The notes under the pieces: generated by a model | Seen by the model: only the letters and a program-made list of their open reading frames with translations | The model's database searches: none | Told to the model about the DNA's origin: nothing | Made by a program: the position numbers and the translations under genes | Shown here: positions 22,444 to 33,213 of the stretch, one piece after another | How the letters are laid out: every line of letters starts with the position of its first letter | Numbering within the stretch: the first letter of the stretch is position 1 | Assembly: GCA_004794655.1 (NCBI GenBank) | Contig: SMMW01000555.1 | Span: forward strand, 1,488,001 to 1,552,000 | Reading direction: 5' to 3' | DNA from: Marisa cornuarietis | Lineage: Eukaryota > Mollusca > Gastropoda > Architaenioglossa > Ampullariidae | DNA length: 64,000 nt

Positions 22444-23253
22444 ACGAGACAGACAGGACACGGGTTCAGTAGACGACGGGACAGACACGTATGCTTCTCG
22501 TTTGCTGTCCTCGGCTTCATGGACTATTTTGGAGAACTAAGCATGTATGTGACATTCACTCCAAGTCAATAGTAGAACACTTTCAGTTTAATGTCGGCTG
22601 TTGATACGTGTAGTGTTCTTTGACCATGTCGGCTCATGCAATAAAAACATGAATGTCGACATAGCTGCGTACTTCAGTGTACAGTTAGGCCTACAAATGT
22701 CCAACATTATCCTTTGGGCTTATTTGTGCATGTGCATGCATGCCTGTGTGTGTACTATGCTTGTAGACATGCCATGAACTCCATCAGGAGGAGGCCCGTA
22801 TGTAGTAGTCATTATTATTATTATTAATGTACTCTTACTACACAACCACCAAAAAATTAACATTAACACAAAATAAAGGCTCTGTCACTATATACTCTGT
22901 CTCCTTTAGGAACATTTTAATTGTAAGCATATATTTTACAGATCTTAAACAATTGTTTCGCTGTGCTTTTCGTAGGAGCAGATCATATTTTTCACGCAAC
23001 TAATTACGAAAGGCGGAGAAAAACCGTGCCAGGCAGGATGGGATTGTACACTTAGCAAGTGCTAAAGTACTGCCTCTAAATTACTGACTGACCAAATATT
23101 TCTATAGTTTTTATTATAATTTTTAAAAGGGTAATGCTTAGAGAGTGCCATAGCCTGGTGCGCGTAATAATTAGTTCATGGAGTACAAGGCACGTCATGT
23201 GTAAGGTGCCTACGTATTATACCCACCAAAGAACTGTTATGGTGAGTAGCGGT
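22444..23253. other. Intergenic, presumptive 3' flank of the minus-strand coiled-coil gene
   Basis: No exon recognised. A short (ATT)n run at about 22810-22826. Confidence 0.35.
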
Positions 23254-25761
23254 TTATTGCTGGGGGGAACCAAAGTAAAAACTGGTATACCCAAATAAAT
23301 CTGTTGTCGGGAAAAAACTTTTTTTTTCATTTGTTAACTGTGAATAGTACCTGTGAACAGTCCCAGTGGGCAAGATCTATTAAAAAGGCGTTCAGCTTCT
23401 GCCTCTCTAGTGCGCATGCCCATGATTACAACTTCCTCTTTGGCGGCCTTAAGTTGCTCTGTGCAAATTGGAAACAGAAAAATTTTACTTTACAGCAGAC
23501 ACGTTTGTACAGTAATGATGCACAACAGTGGGCGGGAGAGAAATAAACACAATCTTTTATTTTGCGGAAGAATGACCATAAGTTAAAAGCATAAGTACTT
23601 TTCAATCCCGAAACAAAAAAGGAGACAAAAAAGGTCTGAGAAACATAGTCACAGGGCGAAAAAGAAAGATTGTAGACACTAATTTTCATAAAGAACATCA
23701 TAAAAGGATTTCTCCACAGTATACCTTCTACCACGTGTATCTGCCTGTCAAGAACACTAGCTCTCGTCTTCAAATTTTCGTTATCCTCCCGATACATGTC
23801 GACCTTTTCCTCACTTAATTTCAGCTGGGCTGTAATCATCGAAAGTGATATGTCAGCATCTAAACTTTTGTTCAACCGCTACAATCGTCGACGTCGTAAC
23901 TCTATGGTAACTAAGAAAATGTTGGATACAAGATCATTTAGTGGAATCTAGTTTGATCATTTCTCTCCCAAAAGGCTTCGTTTTGCCATGTATTCTCTGT
24001 TATACGGTAAAAAGAATCTCACGTGAAAAGAAAAGATTAATTGTATAATGCATTTTATCATTACCTGAACATGTACTAAAAAATAATTTGTATTATTAAG
24101 CTCAGGTAAACGGTATGCCATGCCTATATATAAGAGTAATAGACACCTGAAATCATTTGTGCCATCCGCAGTCCAGCTGTTCAATTTAAGATGAGCTGTC
24201 AATGATGTGTGTGTGTGTGTGTGTGTGATGTTGTAGGTGCATACCTGATTTTCTTTTTTTTTCTATATATATATATCTCTCTATGATACATGTTACTTGC
24301 CCACTTCCTTTTCCTTCTCATGTTTTCAATTTTTTCATTCAGTGTTGAACTCGAGCACATTCCCAGATTCAAATTGCCCAATGGGACAAATAAAGTTGGT
24401 CATCGTCATTGTCATTGTCATAATCATTTATTTGAGATCGAGCTCCTAGATTATCTTCTTGTCCTACCTGTCAGTTTTGATCTTTCTCGCTCCCACTGTT
24501 CTTTTACTGCTTGGATAGTGTCCACGGCGTCTGTGCAAAGGGACACAACTTAGTCTTTCAAAGAGCATTGCATTGTCTCAATTTATACTGTCAATCAATC
24601 AATCACAGCGTGCCTTGCAACAGATATAAAATATCTTTGCATGTAGCACCTTATCTCCAACTCGGTCTACTCTGAGAAGCTTTATATAAAACCATCAAAT
24701 TAAAGTAATATTAAATGGAACAGAATCCTTGAAATAAATAATCTAAGCAAACAAACAAACAAAACAAGCAAACATTACATTCGAAATGTGTGGCTGAAGC
24801 CAGTTTCCACTTAGTAAAATTAACAAAAGCGGTCAAAATAATGACTATGAAAATTTATCACCAAATCTTATTTTAAGGACATTAGTATTTGCAGTGCTTT
24901 GTCTTTCCTGGAATCAATATATTTGCCAAAAATGATTTCATCAGTTCAAAAATGTTATTTACATGTAATTTAATTTTCATTTAAATGCTGCTGACACAAG
25001 AAATAGCTAGATTTATGTTCTGACTCCTAAACTGCCACGTTTTACAATAATATCAGCAAAACAACTTGTACACTGCCCACGTTTGTGCTCGACATTTTCT
25101 TACGCTGCATGCTGGCCTTCTCCTGCTCAAGTGTCGCGACCTTAGACTTCAGTAAGTCGTTGTTCAGTCCAATTTGGCATGCTTGCAATGACAGCTCTTC
25201 TTTCTCTCCTTGTGAACACGTGACAGCAATACCTCACGTTTTAACAATATTGTTAACATTTTCCTTTCACAATCACACAAGTGTTGAGGTGTTGTGAAAT
25301 TTATTTGTAGTATACATTATTTGCTACAAGGAGAGAGCGCGCGCGTGTGTGTGCATGTGCAAGCTTGCGCATTTACTTCCACATGTGTCTAAAAATAGAT
25401 CATTGTATGTGTAGGCGCAAGGAGAAGACTCCTTGTTTATATATTTAAAGAAGTTCGTGTAGTGGAGTTTGCGAGTACGAGAGAGAGTGAGATTGTGTGT
25501 ATTCAAGCGTGCGTGCGTGTACACCTGGTGCGTGCGCATGTGTGCATGTGTGCGCTTTGGTGCGTGTGTGTGTGTGTGTGTGTGTCAGTGTCAGTGTGTG
25601 TGTGTGTGTGTGTGTGTGTTTGGAAAAAATGGCGGCCTTCGTGAAGACATTTGCAATAAATAAGGAATTCTTCTTTTAAATAAAGTAAAAAATGGGAAGA
25701 TGTGCAATGAAAATATGTATAATGACAAAAAACTTTTTGCTCTAATAGAAATAATAATAAT

Positions 25762-25804
<43 letters not shown>

Positions 25805-28392
25805 ATTATTATTATTAAGAACACTCATACTAATTTAAACATCAATAACATACTTTCCAGTTTTTCTTTGTCTTCCTTGGAAGTCTTTTTTAGCTCATCA
25901 GCGAACTTCACAGACTCTGGAAGCAAAGTATTATGAGAACAGGTATTTAAGTGGTTGTCGAGTGGTACACTTACATGCTGGCCGTCTCATGCGTAAAGAC
26001 TGATTCTAATTTATGTTTCTTATCATAACAAATACAAGTACTTTTTTAATGTGGTAATGAAACATTTACAATCTGCATTTTTTTTAGTGCGCGGTGCTCT
26101 TTACAGTTATGTGACAACTTATTCAATTTTGCCATTCAACATTGCTTATAACATTTCAGAAAGTTCTTTACCTTGAATTAGCTTCAGCAGCTGTTGGCTC
26201 ATCTCAACCTTGTGCTCTAGATTATTGCTAGTATTTGAGAACTGCTGCCTTGTTTCATCTGAAACAAAGCTCGTGCAATGATTTTCCCGTTCTCCTCATT
26301 TTGCTTTTCTATGTCTCTTTAATTAATCTGCTGCTGACATTTAAAACATACATTTAATACGTTTCTGATTTTAATTAATACAACTTCAAAAATCATTGAC
26401 GTTTCTATGACAAGGGATTAGAAAGATTAAGGTTTCCTTAGCCTGATCGCCGTGATATAGCCCTAGTTGCTGGCATGGTGTTAAACACAAATAAACAAAC
26501 AAACATTGCTTAGCTTGCTAAAAATATCTGCCATGTACCTAGCTCCCTCATCTTGATGTGTGCCACAGCCCTCCAAAGAAGAGCACTTGTTCTCATCTTT
26601 TCAAAATCTCTCTGTAGTGGCTCCGCTTGAGCTGTACAACACAGTAGTAATACTGATAAAAGACAGGCACAAAGTATCCGTGAAATATTTGCGATTGGTG
26701 TTAAAGTAAACACTGCTTTGAAAGCAAAGCTCTTACTCCAGAACCTATAAAATCTTGTCCGTTGGTGCTTGACTGTGGTTAACTCGAACTGCAAAAAAAG
26801 TTTTACGTAACGACCAACTTTTGAAAACTGCCAATAACAATATGACGGCAATGGTTTCATTGAGTCGTCAAAAGAACATGAAATCCTTGCCCATTTTTTG
26901 TAAAAGAAAAGCAAGTTGCTTTAACATTTCTTTCGTTTCATTTATTTTAACCACTGACTGTGGTGGTCAACGTAAAAGATACGTAATTTACACTCTTACT
27001 ACATTCTGTACATAAGTCTACTAAACAGCCTCAGTTTCTACGGGTAACCTATAATGTATAGTTACTCTTGGTCTGCTGCAGCTGAAGAGATAGTCTTTCA
27101 ATCTCATCATCTCTCTGTTTCAGCTGACTGGCAGCGTGTCGTTGGTCTGCTTTAAACTTTCCTATAATGCCAAAAGAAATACGTGTCCTTTATGCCTGTC
27201 TTTTTGTAGATATATTACAAAGCTTCTTTCGATCTTACGTTTTTACGGTTTATGTGTTAAGCGGTGCAAATATGTCTAAATAGAGTTTTCATGGCGACAT
27301 TGTAACAAATACTATCGACTTTATATGTTTATGGATAAATTTCAATACATTTTATGTGACATTTTAATCACTTTTATCCAAGTTATGTTTTAATCAATGG
27401 ATTAATTAATACATTTTCAAACAATGGCTTTTTAAAAGCATCGTTCTTATTGTCTTCCTCAAAAGAGGTCTTCTTCAGTAACTTTATTTATTTTCTTCTA
27501 TGATTGGAGTGGCGTCCCCTCGCCTAGCAGGCCTTAGGGAGGCGGCTCTCCGTTATTTTTGTATTTTTATTAGTTTGTTGTGTATTTGGTGGCCACTGTG
27601 TAGGCCGGTGCTTTTTCGTTGCATCGTTACTAGGCAGGACTGTTTGACTTTTGTTTACTTCAGTGACTTTCAGATTTACCGTCGACTGCCGGTCTTTTCT
27701 GCCTAACGGTTTCTTCTGAAGATCTTGAAGATCGCACAATCAGTACTTTGCTATAAAATTTTCATGCAGTTTTCCGCCGCTTTGTGATTAAATCGATACC
27801 AGCAGTCTTCTGGCGATGTTAGCTCCGCTGATCTCAGTCTCTGTAGATTATTCACAGTATTCTGCGATCCTACAGTCGAGCTGTAGATGTGAACTCAGAG
27901 CCGTTGAGAGACAGCACGGATGTAGTCTTATAGTGTCTACTGTCTACGCCCTAATGTTCGGACTATTCATATTTCATTTGACTATCTTTGCTGACATTGT
28001 GCATCTGTGTGAAACTATTCTTACTGAGGCCGTTAGCATGATGCTCTAACAAGAGTTGTGATTATGGAACCAAGTTTCTGTCTGCGAAAGTTAAGCCACT
28101 GAACCAACGATCGAGAGTTGATCTTCTATACAAACACCATAATAACTTTTCGTTACTTTTAGAAGCAGAACTTTATTGACTTACCAAAGGTTTTATGCAA
28201 TGGCAAGGTTACTGACTGCATCTGTGCTGATGGCCTTCACCTACATAACATGAGTGGCTGCTATACGGGGTCACACAATAATCTCATTGTTTTTGAGATC
28301 AGCGCCCATTATTTTATGTTTATGTGTTTTTACCTATTTTGTCAAGGGCTTTGAACCTGCCTTTGAAGGTGGGGTAAAGCGCTGTTAAATAT

Positions 28393-28462
<70 letters not shown>

Positions 28463-28544
28463 ACTCACCTCTCAAACGCGTGAGTTGTGCTTCTAACACT
28501 TCAACTGCTTCCTCGAAGGGAAGAGACTGCCTGCTGTCATCCAT
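23254..28544 (-). CDS. Coiled-coil gene 1 (minus strand), ten short phase 1-1 exons
   Basis: Predicted coding exons: 28544-28469 (ATG, 'MDDSRQSLPFEEAVEVLEAQ'), 27161-27066, 26631-26539, 26258-26172, 25916-25854, 25208-25104, 24530-24468, 23859-23725, 23458-23351 and a tentative last exon 23300-23254 whose TAA overlaps an AATAAA. The sum is 873 nt, 290 aa. Each internal exon is GT-AG and phase 1-1, so junction codons join without stops. Lengths are 96, 93, 87, 63, 105, 63, 135 and 108 nt. Peptides are charged and Leu-spaced ('QLKQRDDEIERLSLQLQQTK', 'KFADELKKTSKEDKEKLE', 'AVKEQWERERSKLT'), as in coiled coils. No other domain is visible. An acceptor just before the ATG suggests a 5' UTR exon upstream. 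The family is not recognised. Exons may be missing; the donor of 27066 and the terminal exon are the weakest. Confidence 0.65.
25568..25619. repeat. (TG)n microsatellite
   Basis: TG tract broken by 'tcagtg'; its counterpart in the duplicated copy lies at 223-279. Intronic. Confidence 0.9.
25748..25816. repeat. (ATA/ATT)n trinucleotide tract
   Basis: 'aataataat' runs switch to 'attattatt', forming a potential self-complementary hairpin inside an intron. Confidence 0.85.
26441..26512 (+). mobile_element. SINE tail fragment
   Basis: 'gatcgccgtgatatagccct' continuing to 'agttgctggcatggtgttaa' and an (AAAC)n tail; matches the 3' half of the SINE at 2402-2582. It is absent at the equivalent point of duplication copy 1 (about 1060), so it inserted after the duplication. 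Confidence 0.7.
27985..28460 (+). mobile_element. Retroelement 3' fragment with (ATT)n tail, copy 1
   Basis: Collinear, same orientation, with 55795-56222, and ends in 'ggtggggtaaagcgctg' plus a long (ATT)n. The tail style is that of the CR1/L2-type LINEs here. One plus-strand frame reads 'ICADGLHLLNMSG' in the partner, reminiscent of the D-G-x-H block of SGNH hydrolases found in some LINE ORFs; this is tentative. It lies in intron 1 of coiled-coil gene 1, its tail ending just beside the donor of exon 1. Confidence 0.65.
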
Positions 28545-28735
28545 TCGCTCCTAAGTTAATGTCTAATGACATATGTATGATGAGATGTAGCGCAGTTATT
28601 AAAATATACTTAATATCAACATATTATGAAGCTTAATAATAAAATATATTTAACATAAAAAATAATCTATAACTCAGTTATAAGACTTTATTTATCCCAG
28701 AAAGCAATTCTAAAAATATGCTTATCTCTTCAAAA

Positions 28736-29745
28736 TCGGGGCTGCTAGAAGCCTTTAGTGTCTATCTCTCGCACGATTGTCCCCACTTTTAAAAAAAATC
28801 ATAAAAAATAACTAAAAGAGGTAGAAGAACAATTTAAATTGATAATGATAGATCAAAATGTGTAGAAAAGAAACAGCTTACCTTGTGTTTGCATAAAACA
28901 CACTTTTATAGTATTTCCAACAGAAAATGCCATGATAATGACCAAGTAGAAAAGGTTTCCACAGTCGCTTTCAAAAGAATAAATGAATATACCATAAGGG
29001 AGGAAACTACTACAACCGTTGGGAAATCGTCCACCATGATTCCCTCCCTTGAAATGGCAGGAAGTGAAAAGATTCAGTGGCAAAAAATGAGTTTTTCTTG
29101 TCGATCGCCATTTTGAGAAATAAAGGACGTTGTTGTCACTCACTTTGACATGGATTTTTACTTCAACAACAGCAAAGGAGAAGAAAATAGTAAGTAATAT
29201 TAACATTCTAATGTATATTCTAATAAAAAATGTTTTTTGGTACTTTATGTCTGTATATATTGTGTAAATAATTTTTTTTTTAATTTCTGAAAATGAGTCC
29301 TAAAACGTGTACGGTTGTCATCTTTCATTTGAATTTAGTACTCGAAGACAAAACCTCTGTATCTTAAAATTTACACCAAGTGAATGTTTAAAAAATTCTC
29401 TTTAAAACGGTGCATTACTGATGGTTGTCTTTACTGTAGGTTAATAAATATAAATTTTCAAAGCTGCCGGTCGAACTTTCTACCCCAGGTATTTGCTAGC
29501 CATTTTTTGAACAGAAAGACAGGTACCGTGGGAAAACGCAAAAAATGTCAATCAAACGTGCAAACATCGTCATGAAAAGAAGATCACTCGATAGAAAAAT
29601 GAATGAACTATCGTCTGCTTTAATTTTTTTTGCCGAAGCAACGCATTTGATGCGTGTATAAAATTAGCAAATATGTGTCTGTAAGTGCTTACAGACCTTC
29701 GTCAGCGTGAGGCCGGCTTGATCTGTAAGTACATACAGATCCGAT
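28736..29745 (+). repeat. 1-kb interspersed repeat, copy 1 (inverted partner 61568-62571)
   Basis: Near-collinear in reverse orientation with 61568-62571 across the full kilobase, from 'ggggctgct...tctcgcacgattgtcccc' to a block of small palindromes ('tctgtaagtgcttacaga', 'gatctgtaagtacatacagatc'). No terminal inverted repeats or transposase frame are visible. Long frames inside it are not conserved as proteins. Unclassified mobile element. Confidence 0.75.
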
Positions 29746-30154
29746 GTAGTCGTAATAGTAGTAATAATTATATTTACAGTCACCGAGTTCACGCTTCTAA
29801 AATGACGTGACATCTGGGAAGCCGACAATAAAGTCAGAGATGGCAGAATTAGCGGACAAATTGCTGGGGCGACGCCAGGTGCACCAGCTGCTTTTCCATC
29901 TTTGCTTAATTTTGCGCAAGCTGACAATATAACCGCTAAAAATGAAAATTTATAGAATACATTTGAATCACAAATGTGATTCGAATCATTTCTGATACCC
30001 GCAATGAAAAATAGGGAAACTACAACAATTTTCTTTAGGTAAAGTGTTAATAAGAGTTTCCGGTTTTCATTATTCAAACATTTCGTACACTACACGCTAT
30101 GTGTGACTGCAACCTTTACTAACATTCTCGCACTCACCGATATTATTGTACAAT

Positions 30155-30530
30155 GACGTCACCTACTTTCTCTTTACATCGTCTTGTCAGCCACAATGTC
30201 ACCTACTTTCTCTTTGCAACAACTTGTCAACCTCATTGTCACCTACTTTCTCTTTGCAACAACTTGTCAACCACATTGTCACCTACTTTCTCTTTGCAAC
30301 AACTTGTCAACCTCATTGTCACCTACTTTCTCTTTGCAACAATTTGTCAGCCACAATGTCACCTACTTTCTCTTTGCAGCAACTTGTCAATCTCATTGTC
30401 ACCTACTTTCTCTTTGCAACAACTTGTCAACCACATTGTCACCTACTTTCTCTTTGCAACAACTTGTCAGCCACAATGTCACCTACCTTTCAGTATACAG
30501 AAATGTCAGCTACAACGTCACCTGGTTTCA
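30155..30530. repeat. 40-bp minisatellite
   Basis: About nine tandem copies of a 40-bp unit beginning 'tgtcacctactttctctttg' and ending 'caacaacttgtcaaccacat', decaying at both edges. Unit variants (agccacaatg, aacctcattg, aaccacattg) recur in a partly ordered series. Because 40 is not a multiple of 3 and the unit has no stop in any plus frame, all three plus frames are open; these are not genes. It lies in the divergent interval between two coiled-coil genes. Confidence 0.9.
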
Positions 30531-32801
30531 GTGTACAGTTGCTGTCAGCTATAATAACGCTATCATATAATTATACAACAATCTATTGAGCGCTCAATAT
30601 TGGAGGTAAAGTTTGCTTTAAAGTAGGAGTAAAGGTAAAGGTGCATGAAGGTAACCAACCTGACCGTGGGCTGCTGTCGCTCACCGTCGGTGCACCGAGC
30701 TGACTGTCAACAACCTGTGTAAAGAAAATCCGTTTCTCGTAATGCGTAACGCTCAGCCTCAGAAAAGCCAATTTTCCAGAAGTGTTTCACTAAGTACAGC
30801 CTCAGAAAATCAGGTTTCGCAAAATGTGCCGCAATCAATTTTCCAGGTGCAGCGGTCTGGAACGTGAGAGACCTATACAGTGCTTCACTATATGGCAGTT
30901 AGCCTTTGTGTCAATATACAAAAGCGTCGTCATCTAACACTATGTTGGAATACTGACAGAGACAAGTGACCATTCTACTGCGCACTTTAAAAGGCGGTAA
31001 TCAAGCATGTCAGATAACAAAAGCGATAATAAACGACACAAGGTTACGTGTTGTAGTGTATAGCTACATAAATCATTACCGTACCTTCTAATGACAATCC
31101 ATTGTATATGATGAGAGAAATCAGTATATATGATGGGAGACGCCTGAAGCGCTTTGGTTGCTTGTACATGTGTGTGCATGTGTAGCCAAGTGTGTGCTTC
31201 ATGTGCATGTTTTGTAATGTGCACGTGCTTTTCCGTTTCTTCTATCTCGTGCAAGAGCATGTTTGTGTGCCCTTTGTGTAAGCATGGGCATGGGTGTGCG
31301 AAAGTGTAAGTGTGTGTATGGGATTGTATGTGTGTGAGTGTACGTATATGTTTAAACATATGTCTCCGAGGGCGAGTGGTTTAAGTGTGTTTATGTGCAC
31401 ATACATTTCTTACAAAGATGGGTGGAGGATGTTGATCACTTTACTCCTTCGCGTATCGATACGTTTATCTGTGTACACTGATGGCTGTATCTGTTTACCC
31501 GCATGAATCGCTGCGATGTATCAATCTGACAGTCAGTTCTCAGAGGCGGTCGGCCGTGCTACTTTTGGTTTCGTTTTCTCTTTCCGTATGTTCCAAAACA
31601 AGGAAGTTTATCGCCAAGACACAGACACCCGGCACAGCCCCTCATCTTCAGCTACCTGACGGCCGCACGTCTAGTAAGTGCCTTTATTTTCTGTCTCCAT
31701 TCTGGTTCGATAATATCTCGTTTAGAAATTGCATTCTTGAACCAAACAGCATCCATACTTTCCATGTGTATTAGTGTAAGACTCGAATACAACTAGTAAG
31801 TATGTCGTACAATATGAATCATTGTTGTAAATAAGATGCGTGACATCGACCCAACTTTTGTTTGTGAGTGTAGGGGATGGAGATTTAGCGAGTTTATTGT
31901 TGTTGTTTATAGTACAAGACTGTAAAATCGTTTATTTCCTCGTTTTAAGGACACTGTCTACAGTTATATATAATAAGGGCGTGGCAGACTGATTTTGAAG
32001 CTGTGGATCAAAGGTGCATTCATACTGTGAGGTCCGGAGGTAAAGTAAGTGGTGTAGATGCACGTCTATCGCGTCCTGACTACCAGTAAGATGAGTTCAT
32101 TTAATTCATAAAAACATTGCTTGTAGTAATATTTCATTATTTCTTGAATTTATATAGAGTTTCACCGAGAATTCATGTTCATACCACTATACAAAACCTT
32201 GCATTAGATGGTCAGAAGATTTTGTGAAAATCAACTATTTCAGACGTTTATTATAATCTGGATACCGAGACGAGGAACACACTTTGTTTCCACCACCCCC
32301 ACCACCCACAACACCCCCGCCTTAGCACACCTTTCAATTAACGTGATGTTTTTTTAAAAAACATTGTTTCCACGCAATACTAGGGCAGTGAACAGGAGTC
32401 TAGTGTACTCTTTGCTCATTTTAATGTAAGCTTTATCAGTTTCAGTATTCACTGCCTTACTCATGTTTGGAGAATCTTAGATCAACATGAACAATGACCC
32501 CGAGAAGTCTTTAAATGTTCATTTGCACAGTATTATTGCGATTGTGCATTCTCATGGAGTACACAGAGCTGCTGTGGTGACCCCCCTGTAGACCTTTTTC
32601 AAACAAAATTCGGCTTGCCTGTCTCGTGCGCGCCAGATTAACTCACGCACTCATCCAGACATTTGCATTTTTATTTGTTCCAACACAAACTGCAACTGTT
32701 GCTTTAAGGCCCTGCCTAACATTAAAATAAATAAACACAGATAATGTTGACAGAGAAAAATAACCACAACTGCTTACCCACTTTCAAACCCAAAATAACC
32801 T

Positions 32802-32848
<47 letters not shown>

Positions 32849-33213
32849 GCCACACCCATGTTTCTTTAGTGTAGGAGACAGAATAGAAGTTTACGCAATA
32901 AAATGCCAAGAAACAAAAAGTTACCTAATAATGCCGAACTATACTGTGGCTCCCGATCTAAGCCGCTCGGTCCCCTGTGCCTGCATTTGTCTTTCGCTGT
33001 CTCTGTTACTTTCTATATGTCGTGAACATGAGTAGCTAGTACGGTTATGTTATCCTCCATATTACACTTAACGACCCACTTAAGCCACTGTATTAGAAAC
33101 TGTTTCTCGGCAATTATGGTAAATCATGTGCATAGACTACGCTGATTTGTTTTTGTCACCAGATTAGTTTTGAAACTGCTGACAAGTGTGTGGAGTCACC
33201 GCTAAAAGACATA
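30531..33213. other. Upstream interval of coiled-coil gene 2
   Basis: No coding exon supported. A possible non-coding first exon ends at about 31674 ('gcacgtcta' then gtaagt). A matching acceptor 'ttgtcaccag' precedes 33163, 51 bases before the ATG. (CT)n then (CA)n microsatellite at about 32812-32848. The 5' UTR exon is a guess from splice words only. Confidence 0.35.

Larger units (their letters stand above)
25335..26565. repeat. Segmental duplication, copy 2 (source copy, partner 1-1135)
   Basis: This is the copy whose exons are intact. It contains exons 25916-25854, 26258-26172 and the 3' end of exon 26631-26539 of coiled-coil gene 1. Relative to copy 1 it has gained a SINE-tail fragment at about 26441-26512. 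Confidence 0.72.

Noticed and set aside
24190..24202. Additional coiled-coil exon near 'MTAHLKLNSW' on the minus strand (23957-24202)
   Set aside because: The phase does not fit 1-1 and the peptide loses heptad character after a few residues; possibly a decayed copy, but not supportable.
26640..26914. N-terminal part of the 134-codon minus-strand frame
   Set aside because: Only its last part (26631-26539) behaves as an exon with good splice borders and coiled-coil composition; the upstream part reads as intron.
28883..29206. Frames of 77 and 117 codons inside the 1-kb repeat
   Set aside because: The inverted partner at 61568-62571 does not conserve them as proteins, and the composition is not convincing.
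30155..30530. CRISPR-like array of 40-bp repeats
   Set aside because: The repeats are directly contiguous with no unique spacers and the DNA is eukaryotic; it is a minisatellite.
33190..33213. GTG start for the large frame of coiled-coil gene 2
   Set aside because: In a eukaryotic gene the first ATG (33214) is the better start; the open sequence upstream is more likely 5' UTR of the same exon.
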